Of a stretch of DNA of 64,000 nt, positions 13,013-25,621 are shown piece by piece. This DNA is from Phoebastria nigripes (Eukaryota > Chordata > Aves > Procellariiformes > Diomedeidae). The DNA is taken from contig JAYKAV010003443.1 of NCBI GenBank assembly GCA_035582835.1, positions 248,001 to 312,000 on the forward strand. Reading direction: 5' to 3'. The notes below the pieces were generated by a model. The model was given only the letters and a program-made list of their open reading frames with translations. It was not told the origin of the DNA and did no database searches. The stretch's first letter is position 1. Every line of letters begins with the position of its first letter. Both the position numbers and the translations under genes were made by a program.

Positions 13013-15615
13013 GAATGGCTTACTTCACAGAAAAGACACATTATGGTTCTAAATGTCATGTCAGTACTCTTGCTGCAAAAACAAGAATGCACCATTGCCA
13101 AGGTCTAATACACATTTGTATCCACTTTGGAGACAAAATGAGGTTATTCATAAAGTAAATCTATGCTATTTAAATAATTAACCCTTACAAAAACTCTATA
13201 AAAGTATATAAAGCTAAATGATTAAACGAACATTTATGATTATTGGACAAAAATGTTTTAATGGGTAATTTTTTGTGTTTGGTTTGATCTAATTTTTAAG
13301 ATTCTCTAAAGCCTGACGTAAGCATCATGTTGACGCTCAGATTCATCCAGAAACTCCTGCCTTTTATGACTATACACGGAACTCCAAGCTCATGGGAGGC
13401 CCATCCATGTAGTATTAACAATTCAGTAGTGAAGATGTTTAGCTGGGAGCTGTGGAGGTCTGTTTCCTCTGAGCTGCAAAGTTACAAAGTTATTCTTTTT
13501 ATCACACAAAAAATATTTAACCTCTGTTTTCTTTAAGTGGAACAGTTTCAGCCAAGAGATGGAGGAAAGATTAGAACTTTTANCTTTTTTTCTCATGTTC
13601 CCTCCCAGTACCTCTAAGTGTTAGGATCTATGGAAGAACACAAAATCCTCTCCAACTTCTCTCAGCCCCTGAAGAGGATGACACTGTTGCTCATTAAACA
13701 CTTTCAACGCTTACCTAAAAAATAAGGTGGTGTTCCCTGAAAGCATTAACAAATCCTGGGGTGTCAATATATGGACAGATAGCAACTTTGCAGAAACCTT
13801 TTATTCTTAATTCCCCTTGCCTGAGGAACAAGAGACCAGCTGGAGTCTTTCACCCACTAAAGCATCATCTATAATGCAAACCAGCAATCAATACCAAAAG
13901 CAGATGTTTTATGAAAACTTCTCTTGCTTTCTCAGCTTCAGCCCCCTTAACCCATGCTGAGAAGTTAAAGTAAGGAAGAGGAACACTATCGATGTAAAGG
14001 GCAAAGCTAAGGATGAAAAAGCTGTGTCAGAATTAGAAAAGGTAAACTACTTTTTACAGAGAAACATATATCGAGTTCTTCAATACAGTAGATTGAACTC
14101 AACAATCCTGTAATTCTCTAAATTAGACTGCTTTCATGCAAGGTTCAGAGTCGCTGTGTTTTGAAGAAAACACATTTGCATCCTTAGAGGCATTCAACAC
14201 TACTTTAGAAAGTCATCTAGTAAAAGGTCAATTGTGAGAANGCTGGCATGCCCGTAACCTTTCATTTCTAATGAAACACTGCAGATTCCCAATAGAGAAA
14301 CAGCTTGTATAGTTCCTATAAATCTTATTTTGAAATCAGTTCCCACATAATACATTTAGAGAAGCTTTTGAGTCTGCTCCCCCCACCCTTTCAGGAAAAT
14401 CAGTAACCTTGCCTATCATCTTGCCTGTGCCTTAATAGCCAAGGAAGGATATGTTTAAATTTCAAATACAAGTCCTGTTTTTCAAAATTGTATTTCTGAG
14501 TAATTAGTTTGCTGTAGGTTGATGCGTAATATGCAGTGCTTCAGGATATAAAGACTTTGTTGTGTTCGTATTTTTCCTAGAAATATACTGGATATTTTTA
14601 CATATAGCAGGCNAAAAAATAGGGCTGATATCAAGATGCAATACACAAAGCAGAACTCTGCGTGTAACCCTGCTGATTTTATGGGTGTTTCTTGTAGCTC
14701 AGAGGCCCCATTCATGTGGATCTCACTGAAGGCGTGGTGCCATCATTAATTGCAGCTGAAATTGAGTGAAACACTTAATTGCTTTGCCTTATTTAATAGT
14801 TTGGATTCAAAGGAGTTGTATCAGTTGCTTTTTCCAAACTCATTACACGAAAGCTAGTAACCTGGAACAAGGCAAATATTCAGACACTGACTAGGGGCAG
14901 TACCCAGAAAGCACTTTTATAACAGGCTCATACTTTGTAAGTGAAATATGACTTAGAAGGGACAAAAGTTTGTCAAGAATTCAAGTTATGTTAGTTCATA
15001 AAGTGTTAAATGTCTAAAAACTTTATTTAGCAGAGGAGCTGCTCTGATAAATCTGTTCTCTCTTCATGCCAGATTACCAAGAAAAGGATCAAAAAATTCC
15101 ATTAAAAGAGAGGAATAACAGGATATTCTTGATAACGAGTCTCTAACTTTGGCATATGCTTATGCATCATGAAAAGGGGTATGCGATGCAACCGTAATAG
15201 GAAGTTCACGCCCAGGTTACAAGGAAATACGCAGACTAAAACCTGGATTTACTTTTACACAAGTTGTAAACTGTAACCAAATATACCCCATTACAAATTG
15301 AATGCATGAAAATGCCCCGCTTACTGATAAAGCGTGTCAACCATCTCAAAAGTTCTAAAAATATGTAGAAACTCTATAATGTATATCCATAATATTATAT
15401 GTCATTGCCAGTAGAACACATGAACAAAAACTCTAGGACTCAGTGAGAGTTGTAAAAGGAAGAATTCTGGATATTATGTGTCTTTGCAATATTTTAAGAC
15501 ATATGGCATGCCTGATTTATTTTATTTTAAGCCGACCTGAAAAATGCTTATTTAAATTCCAAAAAGCTTCCTTAGGGAGGCATTAAACCGTAACATATAA
15601 TTCCAATCATATCTT
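13013..15615. other. Non-coding unique sequence
   Basis: Nothing recognisable. Around 14750-14830 there are several TTAAT and CATTAATTGCAG-type homeobox-core words that resemble conserved non-coding DNA, but this is not demonstrated. Confidence 0.65.
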
Positions 15616-15621
15616 CATCTT

Positions 15622-15668
15622 ATTTTATATATATTATATAATATATATTATATAGCTATATATAATCT
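15622..15668. repeat. AT-rich palindromic microsatellite
   Basis: A TATATA/TATTATA stretch, largely self-complementary, followed by a near repeat of CTACTTAGAT spaced by 20 bp (15668-15695). Prone to cruciform formation and length change. Confidence 0.8.
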
Positions 15669-15869
15669 ACTTAGATGTACATGTCTACTTAGATATATAT
15701 AGATGTGTGCATATTATTTTAGGTAGGACTCGGGAAGGCCAAATTCTTTCCTTTATTAGGCATAAAGCAAAAGCAGAATTTGTATCAGAAAATTGTAACT
15801 GGCCTTTAATTTTTGCAGAAACTTCATTCAAATCAGATTCTTTCACATTTNGCTATGGTGAGATTTCAC

Positions 15870-16130
15870 GCTGGCAGCATGTGCCCTGGGAGGGGCAGAG
15901 GACGGTTCTTTGGACTAGGGGGTGCCCAGGTACCCGGGTAGTACCACACAGCGTTTCACACAGCGAGTTAGGGACCTAGGGGTGTCCTCTGATATCAAAC
16001 ACTTCCAGACGGAAATAAAGGGTTATTTCCTCCTCTGCCTGCGCATCAGCCCTGGCTGGAGCCGCCTGCTCCCAGCCAGGAGCTGCAACGTACCTGTCGA
16101 ACACAGCAAGGGGAGCTGCTCTCCAAATCA
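15870..16130. other. Isolated GC-rich patch with strong hairpin
   Basis: About 260 bp of clearly higher GC in AT-rich surroundings. It includes the perfect palindrome TACCCGGGTA (15931-15940) and a 9-bp perfect inverted repeat CCTGGCTGG (16051-16059) with CCAGCCAGG (16072-16080), spacer 12 bp. Two overlapping short ORFs (15707-15979 and 15922-16140) cover it but show no domain. It might be a decayed repeat, a small regulatory island or an exon remnant. I cannot decide. Confidence 0.5.
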
Positions 16131-17846
16131 CGCATTTTAAAATACTTCGTGGTCTGCTTTTTTCATACTTACAGGCATTATTCGATAGAGTCTATCTATT
16201 TAGCTCACAAAAATAGGAGCACAAAATGCAGCAAAGAGAAAATAACATTAAAAAAATAACTTGACTTTTTGACTTTCCCCCGTAGAAATAATTTCAGTCA
16301 TTTTTAATTTCATCCAGGCTGAACAGATAGCATACTAAATAGTCAAGTGCTGTATTACAGCAGTCTGGAAAAAAATGCAGACCTACATTTTACATTGTAT
16401 TTTTTACTTTTTTAGACCACATATTCAAGATACTTAAGATTGGACATTAGGGTATCACTACCTTTTGCTGGAATGATATTTGATAGCTGCATTTTGTACT
16501 TTTAGGTTGATGACATGGGTCACAGAAAACGGTCCTAAACCATACATAAATAAAAGAAAACGTTATAAATATTATTCAAAAATAGACATACATTTTAATA
16601 AGCAGCTAATCAAAACTGGTTGTAAGGCATTTTGCAGACCCTTTGGGAAAGATGAAGCATGGTTCATTAAAACAGGATGGGGAAAAAAAAATTCTGTATT
16701 TAAGTCTGTTTGATGCCAAGGGTTTAATCACAGAGGAGAGCCCCTTCTTACTGTATGAAAACGTTACAGAAAATAAAGGAATATAAAAAAAAAAAAAATT
16801 GTTCTCCAGATACACATTTATTTATTAAGACATGCATGAATATATCTTTCTATATTTAACCAACCCGTGATCTGCTTTTACTGTTTGAAACAGCTGCATC
16901 ATCTGCTTTATAGAATTAATAAAAAAAGGAAAAAGGAAAGACAAAAATAATTATAAGGTACATACTAAGTTTTGGGAATAAAAACTGCTGTGTACACAAA
17001 TAACATGCAGGCAGACAGAAATACTTTTATTCCATTAAAATGAAATTTTCACATTTTACTCCTGAACCCCTGGAAGGGCAGGGAAAGAGACGATCAATAT
17101 TTCAGCCCCAATTAGATATCTGTTGAAAAAATTGAGGCAAAATTGATTCTCATCACAAAATGGGGAATAAGGCATGACTGAAATGCATTGTATATAGAAT
17201 ATTAGACATCTCTACACGGAGATGGTTTTAAGCAATTAGGCTCAAATCAACTACTGTGAATTTTCTTTATATCTCATCACCTTGTCTATGTCTTTTTTCC
17301 CTCCTTCTTCTGCTATAAACTGGTGATGAGTCTTACCAGTGGTCTTTAAAAATGGAAGAAATTTATGCAAAGTGGTTTGAATAAGTTCTTAGAAAAATGA
17401 TACAGGCTGTGAGGAGAACCCTAATCTCACAGCTGAGAAATGAGACTTATAAACAGGTGAGTCATTACCTGTGAGAAATGAAATGGCAGCAGCTGTCTGG
17501 GGAACTTTCACATGAAAAAAACCCCAAGAGCTGGAGCTCTTCCAGGTCAGGACACAGAACCTGGCTACTCTTCTGCTTACTTCCCACGGAGTGCCAAGTT
17601 TAAGGCTCATTCCTTGGAGATTTAGCATAAACATTTATCAGCACTCTTCGCTGAAGTTCTTCAGGGGTTTTTATGGGATTTGCTTGTTTGGACTTACAGA
17701 GTATAACATGTAAATTCATTTTTGTTTCCTTGAACATCCTGTTTATACTGATAGTGCTAAACAAGGTTTTGTACATCTCTCTCAATTCCTGACAAATTAC
17801 ATTTTATTGTGATAAGCTAGAAACTACTAAGCCTCCTTAGTACAAC

Positions 17847-17884
17847 TTTTTTTTTCTTTTTCTTTTTTTTTTTTTTTTTTTTTT
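17847..17884. repeat. T-rich low-complexity tract
   Basis: 38 bp of T interrupted by two C bases. Confidence 0.9.
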
Positions 17885-18154
17885 AAACTCTCATGCATTA
17901 CCTTTAAAGACAGGGTGAAGCACCTGGCTCATCATTAACACCTGAAAAAGCACAAGGAGTGCCATTTGAAAATTGAAGCTCTATTAAAGCAAACAAGCAA
18001 CTAAACAAGGGAGCATAGTAATGGACATGAGAAATCTGCTGTAGGAATTCTGGGGAACAAAAGGCAGAGCTGAAACTAGTGAAGGAGACAGTCAAATTCC
18101 TCTCTCACTCAGCCTGCCATCATGTAGGCTCATGTGCAAAGCACCAAACGGGTT

Positions 18155-18290
18155 CATGAGAGCCTGGATTGTAACTCTTGCTTTAGCATTGACCTTCTGT
18201 GTGGTGCTGGGTAACCTCTTTGTGCCCCAGTTACAGATAAGACTCATGTGTCCTCCTGTTGTAAAACGCTTTGAAAAGTATAGTGAAAAT
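18155..18290 (+). repeat. MIR-like SINE fragment
   Basis: The order of words matches the MIR core and 3' part: GGATTGTAACTC, a GACCTT block followed by GGGTAACCTCTTTGTGCC, CAGTTACAGATAAG, then GTAAAACGCTTTGAAAA in place of the family's GTAAAGCGCTTAGAA. MIR is an ancient tRNA-derived amniote SINE mobilised by L2. This copy is heavily diverged and its 5' tRNA part is missing. Confidence 0.7.
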
Positions 18291-21200
18291 TAGAATACAA
18301 TTATTGTTACTATTAAATTTATTTCCTTTACTAGGCACCTCTAAAAGACAAAGAAATGAGAGGAATATTTTGTTTTCTGATTTTCTGGTTTCCGTCCTGA
18401 GAACTGAAATATGAAGCACGGGGCTGAAAAGTAGTAATCAGTATCTTCTGATCCTTCTTGGAGTAGGATCTGTACCAAAAAAACCTTGACTGGATACAAA
18501 AAAATGTGAGGGGAATTTTTCTCTTCTGTTAAAAAATAAAAGCTTGGGATTTGTCTGACTTATTTTCTACTATTGAGAAAACCACACGTAGAAGAAAATC
18601 AATTTCTTCTGAACTTTATTAACTGCTAGATTTCTCCTATGTTCATGCCCCATTATGCGCTTTGCATGTTATTTTTCCGTCAACCCAATTCTCAACTGCA
18701 TCGTTCTCCCATTTCACAGAGAGAGTCCTACAGAGAGAAGTAACCTCTTCTACGTGTTTACACAGAAAAAATTAATCTAAACAAAAGGTGNGACACACAG
18801 AAAACACATTGAATTTCTTGGCATTTGATTTTCATTCAGATGCATCTGCCTATAAAAAGAGTTGTCAAAGACAGCTCCCTGCTAGTTGTCAGCGGGGAAT
18901 GATTGCAGAAATTTCTGTCTAAATCCTCACTAGCATTTTCCACTAAACTTTTCGGTAAGAGTTTGAAATGCATCACCCTGTTATTTAATCCTGACTCTCT
19001 CAAAATATCTCCAAAGAATTTACTTATTAGCATTTGAAAGAAACTGTTACCTTTAAAGAAACCTTTACAGCCACAATTGTGAGAATGCGTAACACATCTT
19101 CCTTGGAAGATTTACTTCTGTCACAAAGATGAGTAGATAGTGTGTATTTCACTGGGAATGTTAAAAGTCCTTCCCTTGGTATTGCCAGCTATTGGAAGCA
19201 GTAAGGATGGATAATGACAGTTGCCTTTCTTGCAGTGCCTACAGATTTTCTTCAGTTTGATAGAACAAATTCTTCTGGTCTCCTCTTCTGGTTTCTCTGT
19301 ACTGAAGAGGATGCAGAGGGATGGGAAGAACTGCTCTCTATACAATCCTACTCATTATACGGATGAATTAAGTTGAAATTGAAATCTGAGTTGCTCAAAA
19401 TGTGCAAGACATAAAAGAAATCTATTTTTGAATATCTGGAAATGACAAAAAAATACATGGGCTGAAAATTAATTTTGTGTTAAATAAAAGATTTGGACTG
19501 TCCTAATAAATAGGAATCAAATAAAGCAAGGAATAGAACACATGTGTGCATGTATTGTTAAAAACAGAAAACCTGGTAAGCTGTATTAGAATTGTTAAGA
19601 CCGTCAAAAGCTGTTTAGAATGACGCAGTAAGGTGTCGTGACAATTGCCGTTACAGTTTCTTCAGATGCCATAAGCAATATAAAAGCAGACAGTATTTAA
19701 CATGTGGATTTAACTTTCTAAAGCACTCATATTAGAAATCCTCTGATCATTATAAATATATATTTTTTTATTTATAAGTTAAATCTTCCATTTTGCCACA
19801 AACCCCAAAATAATGAAAGACAATGATTATCTTTTCCACTGCAATGTAACCCCCTACACACAANGACACATGCACACTTATTTACTGTGTTTACTACCAA
19901 TAAAATTGAAAATGGCTAAAGCATATCAGATGTCTCCATCTTTATTCACAACTCTGAAAGATACTTAGGCTTTTATGTATCAAGTCCACTCCAGAAGACT
20001 GGGGCTGAAGCAAACCAAAGGTTTACAAGTGAGCACGATACGCCAATACTTTCTCTTCTGGTAAAATAACATTAGGNAAAAAAGACTTTTTCTAAATAAT
20101 TTCCTTTCAGTATTAGAATTTATAAAACTATTTGCTCCCCAGACAATGCCATTCCCTACGTACTGAGCCTTTGAGGGACATTCTGACAATATTGGTGTCC
20201 AGAAAGTGGAAACTATTGCAGGCTCTGGCTCCCAACGCAGACCCCACAGCAGCATTTCAGCTTCTTACTAAGGCAAAACCCAGATGTACACATTCTTTTT
20301 CTTTTTTTATGACCTTGCTTCCCAGATAAGAAAATCAGGCACAGAAGGAGAAATTATGTAAAAATAGTAACCAATTAGCCAAAATTATAAGTTTATATTG
20401 GAGCTGAGAAAAAATGTTACCAAATCTTTTCTTTCTTAAAAAAAATCACAGTTTTCTAAAGGTAAAAATGTTAAATTGAAATAAAAGAACTTTAAATGTT
20501 TTTTTTTTCTTCCACAGCGTTATATAATAATGAAATCTAATTTTATATAAAGGTGTTTCAAATACTTCTTTATAAATATTTGTATTTGTTTTATAGAAAC
20601 AAAAGCGAGATCATGTCCCTTTTTCCATTTTCAGGATAGGTTTTTTTGTTTATTTTTATAAGCTGTATATAAATGACTATCTAGTAAAGGAATGATGAGC
20701 ACTGAAAAGAACAGTTACCAATGCACAAGCTGAACATCAGGTGACTAGTTCAGGTAGTGCTTACAGGCCACCAAAGAGGGAGAATTTCTTTCATTCATGA
20801 GAAATGGAGCTTTTGGAAAATCTTCATAAGCCCAACATTGGTAATGTTCTGGAGAAGGGTCTCTAGCAAATAGTAAAGAAAAATAAGGAACAGTAAAGAA
20901 GAAATTGTACTAAACTCCAGCAGGGGTAAAATTTGAACTGGGACAGTGGTGTGAAACAGATCTAAAACCTTTGAAATCTTCTAAGCTGATCTACATTTTA
21001 TGTGTTCTTGCGTGCAAACAACGCTGAACATTTTCTATTCCCAATGTCCTCTGTAAAGCTGATGAACTGCAGATTTTATTGATGTGCTCTAGGAAAATGT
21101 GATTAAAATTAACATTAGGTAAGGGACTTAAACTGTCAGGAAATCAGGAGGGAGCAGACGGAATTTCTGTGAAAAGAAAACGCTGAAGATTTTTATTTTA

Positions 21201-22880
21201 GTGCGTTTCACCTTAACTGATTAGCTTGTTCTCTTGTTTGACTTACTGCTGTCAGAGATGCAGTGAACTGCATCTTATACTTAATAAACTTTCAATATGT
21301 TGCAAAGACCCCCTGAAGAGAAAATGTTCTTTTTCAATCAATCCAAAGAGTTTGTAAAGAACTGGATTATTAGGGGAAGTCACAGTTTTCTGTGCATTGC
21401 TCGGAAGTGGACGTTTTAACTGGATGACAGCTGAACTCCCAAGTATTTGACAGAAACAGTTTATCCTGTGGTTTGTAATAGCTTGCTTGGTACTCTTTTG
21501 TGTATATGTATATATTTATATATTAATGTCTAAAACTTCTGAAGAGGAGTATTTGCCAACCTGTTTAAAAGAAACAGCTATAAGCTGTGTAAAAGGAGTG
21601 CTTGTATGTTTATGTGAACACCTCCCCGTTTCTATTGTTTCTCTTTCTGAGTGTCCTCTTTTTTTTTTAAGTGATGAGCTTGTTTATACCTAAGATAAAT
21701 AAGTACACATTTTGCATACAGTAAGTTGGATTTACAATGTAAATTAATAACATAGCTATCATGGAAATAAGTACCGACTATTCAGGTGACAGAGGAGATG
21801 CACTTTTCAGCTGATTCAGCTCCCACCGTGCCTTTTGTTAACATGTTCAGTCAAGAGTCCAGTCATCAAATGGACACTTGCCTGTTCATTTGATTCACCC
21901 CTGGGCTCATCTGTGAGAAAATTAAACAGGAACAGCCATATGGAAAAATGTTATAAGGTTATCTTATAGTCTTTGGCTTAACTGTTGGCAAGGAGAAAGC
22001 TTTGCCTCCTCAAGTACTCCCGTTCCCAGGAACGCCATTAACACGCAANTCCATTCACACAGGAGTTTGGTTTGTGTCCTTTGACTCCCTGCCAGTATAG
22101 ATCCAGTCCCACTGAAAGGAGTTTCTTCTGGTACAGGCCCAACTAATTTCCATTTCCATTCATTTCATGGCTCTTGAGGCAAAGCCTCACGCCTACGCTT
22201 TGTCTCTGCCCTGACTATGAGGACTCAGCAATTAGCAAGGTTCTATCACAACGTTAAGAGTGGGAAGCAGAAGTCAGAGGGAGAATTGTGGAGAGCTCAG
22301 AGGCCTGCCATCACCCTTACAAACCATTAATTTTCTAAGTATGAAGAATGGCCATGACTGTGACAAAATACATTACTGGTCCACACTCATAAATACTATA
22401 TATTTGAGCATGCACACACCCAGGTTGTGTCACTTATCACTAGTTCCTTCAGTGGTAATGACAAATTATTTCAGAGCAGTATCTTCTTATACGTACTCCA
22501 GAAGGTCTGTACGGGAATTAACTTGTTTCCACAGAGAAGCAGGAAACTTAACACTTCTTTTATGGCACGAGGTCGCTAAATGTTGGCTCTCTCATTGCTT
22601 GCTTTCTCTGTAGCCCAGAACAGTATGTGGTATTTACTGATAAACATGGTAGAAAAGTGAACAATTGCCACTGAGAATAACTTTCCCTGGTCACAAAAAA
22701 AAGTTCCTATTTCTTTTATAAGATAATAAATATTATTCAAACTCTCCAAAAAACAAATTTTCACAAAGCTAGTGAAAACAAGGTCACACATTTACTTTTG
22801 TTCAACTGATGTGTAGAAGTTTAAACTGGGTCATTTCCTCAGTGTGTGAAGAAAAGGCTTCACTTGCAGAGGCTGGTCCT

Positions 22881-22985
22881 GAATGGAAACAGTTTCATTT
22901 GAGGGATGTAGCACAGTATTCGGTATTACCAGGATTGATCTTCTCTGTATATATCAATAACCTTGATTTGAGAAATGTGTTGAAT
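22881..22985 (+). mobile_element. Decayed LINE reverse-transcriptase fragment (CR1-like)
   Basis: In the plus frame starting at 22809 the translation near residues 39-53 reads SVLPGLIFSVYINNLD. This resembles the conserved LINE/CR1 reverse-transcriptase segment, a GSVLGP core followed by LFNIFINDLD, just before the catalytic region. It is followed by an N (22987) and a stop, and no flanking RT motif is intact. CR1 is the dominant LINE of birds and is the likeliest source, but another LINE is possible. It is a broken remnant with no coding capacity. Confidence 0.5.
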
Positions 22986-23249
22986 TANGATGAAACCTAA
23001 AATGGAAGAAGACAATCAATATGAAAGGGAGAAAACAAAACATATAAATAAATAAACATAATACATTGAAGAAAGCAGAAGCATGGGCAGCTGTATGCTT
23101 TATATGAGTTTTATACAACATTGTTAAATATTTTGAATACACTTTGTTGTAAACAACGTTAGGAGTTTGGAGTTTCTTGTAGCAGAAACGTCTTTTTATT
23201 TGTACTAGGCAAATGGAAGTCAAAAGCAAAATAAAAGACAGTTTCTGGA

Positions 23250-23360
23250 CTGGCTTGTTGGATTCCAATAATGTTCCCTTATTCCACTGTAATTTGATAT
23301 AAATGCCACAAAAGACAATTACGCTGTTATTGCAGGCCCCATTTAATTTCTCCAGCAAAA
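23250..23360. promoter_or_regulatory. Candidate conserved non-coding element
   Basis: A repeat-free stretch with two ATTCCA words (TEAD-like) 19 bp apart, CAATTACGC and CATTTAATTTC homeobox-type cores, and low-complexity-free mixed composition. The texture resembles vertebrate enhancers near developmental genes. This is inference from motif density. I have no alignment. Confidence 0.25.
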
Positions 23361-25593
23361 CCTGTAATTATTTACAACCTTCTCATTCTGTTGCTTTGTG
23401 GCCCCCATCCCCAGTTAAATATAACCCTTTCTACTTTTGATGAATGTTAGGAATTTTGATAGCTATCAGCAAGTCATTTGTGCTTCCTTCAGGGTTAAAA
23501 ATAAACACACTGATTGTCTTCTCCATTTCTAACAACAGAAGAAAACAATAATTGATACATATTTAAAGTACTAACCTTTTCTGCCAGATAGTATAGATAT
23601 ACTTCAAATTGCCATGTAAAGGTTGCTGGAAAACGTTAAAGAGCATTTTGTCTATCAAGATTTTCAGGGCAAGAGCATTCAGTACAGAACACTGTGTGAA
23701 GAAAACTTCACTGTGTTATTTTTCAGTAGTATGAATCATTTACAAAATCAAAGTTTTAATTACCTTTGAGATACACAGTACTGATTTTGCAGATCTCTCC
23801 CTGTTTTCATCACAGCAGGAGGAGGCGAAACAGCCTAATAAAGACAGGTAAGCATAATTGTTCGTTACACGTTCAAGAAAACTTCTAGAGGGGATTTCAC
23901 TTGCTATTGAAGGGTTGAAACAAGCTTACGCTACAAGACAAGCTTATATTAATAATTCTCTCATGTCTTGAAGCAGCAGTATGAAAGGCAAAGACACCCT
24001 AAGGTAGCGCTCCCCTAAACCCTGACTTCTAGGCAGTGTGTTATCAGACCCCTCTGGTGTGGCTCCCAGCTAAAGAACATTAAAAAAATTAAGACTGAGA
24101 CTGACAGGGAGAACAAAGAATGATACTGGTGNCAGCATGATGCTTGTTGAGTATTGTTAAACAATAATATGAGAAGCTTGGGAGTTGCTGGGCAAAAGGA
24201 TTTTTTTTCTAATATATTTGTTAATTGTAAAAAAGTTATCTATTAACATAAGTAAACTAAAGAAAGACGTCTCAGAATAACACATGGAAATAATGCAGTG
24301 GTATCAGATCAGATCTGTTTATTCAGAAATAGTATGAAAATCCCAAACTCTTTCTCTATGAAAAAAATAGTAATAAGTACTCAACTGATTCAAAGAAATA
24401 TGTTTAGAGACATTAATAAACGAAACCTCAAAAAGCAATCTCCTAAGAAAAGGTGTCAGTCAGTTTTGTAAGAAAATAATTTATTTTCTTCTGGAAGAAA
24501 TGGACAATTCAACACTTAATTAACAGCATTAACTCAAAAGAAGTATTAAGAAAGAGAACAGAGAACAAGAACTGAAATAGAATCATTATGTCTATAGAAG
24601 AAGATTAGAAGCCAAAGTATTAGAAATTTGTAAGACAAATTTGCAATGTATGATGATCAGAGTATATTTGGGAGAAAAGGGGAGAACAGAGCTGGGAAGG
24701 GAAATGGAATATTTATGGTATGATAGAACAATGAACTTAAATGGAACAAAATAATCAGCCCAGTCAGTGGTCTGCTAAATTTAACTCCGAGTGGATTCCT
24801 TTTCATTTATATTCATGGTCTTTCAGACTTTATTTATTGGTACCATAACATATTTCAGGCTATCACCCTAAAAATGAGGTGAAGAAAGTGTAAATCTAAT
24901 GAGAACAAATATGAAAGAGAGTGGATGCCAAGTGTCTGGTGCAACTAAAAGACTGTTAAATAGGGACTAAACAGATGACATGAGTGATGCATGAGTTTGA
25001 TGACTGGTACAATCACAGGATTTTACAGGGAAATAGGTATCAGGATACCACCCTGAGCTGATCTGTCCTGGATACTGCATGAAGATTACGTCTGTACTAG
25101 CCAGTGACCATACCTAGGACATGGACTATTGCTAGGCACTGGAAAACAAATAACACTGAAGCTGTGAGAATACTCCCTAGCATAAAATTGGCTCCTTTCA
25201 ACTAGCATGCTCCCAAACGGTTCCTGGCCCTGTTTCAGGAACCTGAATAATACAGGCTCCATACCCACTGTCAGTTTGCGCACAGTCATTTGGGTTTGGC
25301 AGCTAGAGAGCTCCATGCCACATTAGCTTCAATACCTGGGAGGAGATCCTGGACTTGTTAGCACAAATGTAGCCTGAGAGGCTGACTCCAGAATATATAG
25401 CAGCAGCGTTTAGGCTGTTATGTGTGTCTCCTCTTCCTCCATCAAGCTGTGGCTCAGATACAACTTCGTACTACTAGACAGCGGGAAAAGGAACAGGTTT
25501 CCTCTGAAGCACTAAGTATCTTTTATTTCCTGTTCTCCTTTACATTGATCAATGTTAATTCTAAAATTTTCCTAATGTACTCTTTAAAGCAGT

Positions 25594-25621
25594 AAAAAAA
25601 AAAGAGAAAGAAAAAAAAAAA
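25594..25621. repeat. A/G-rich low-complexity tract
   Basis: A-rich purine run with interspersed G. No recognisable retroposon body next to it. Confidence 0.85.

Larger units (their letters stand above)
16140..22880. other. Non-coding unique sequence
   Basis: No gene supported. It contains A/T homopolymers (16785-16798, 17847-17884) and one MIR-like SINE (18155-18290). Short ORFs up to 117 codons (22260-22613) show no recognisable domain. Confidence 0.7.

Noticed and set aside
14090..14125. CR1 sense 3' tail
   Set aside because: GATTGAACTCAACAATCCTG only faintly resembles the CR1 tail and the similarity does not extend.
22954..23358. 134-codon minus-strand ORF
   Set aside because: No domain is seen, it contains an N, and it overlaps the LINE scrap and a candidate non-coding element.
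25086..25316. 76-codon minus-strand ORF with protein-like composition
   Set aside because: No recognisable family, no splice signals and no upstream context.
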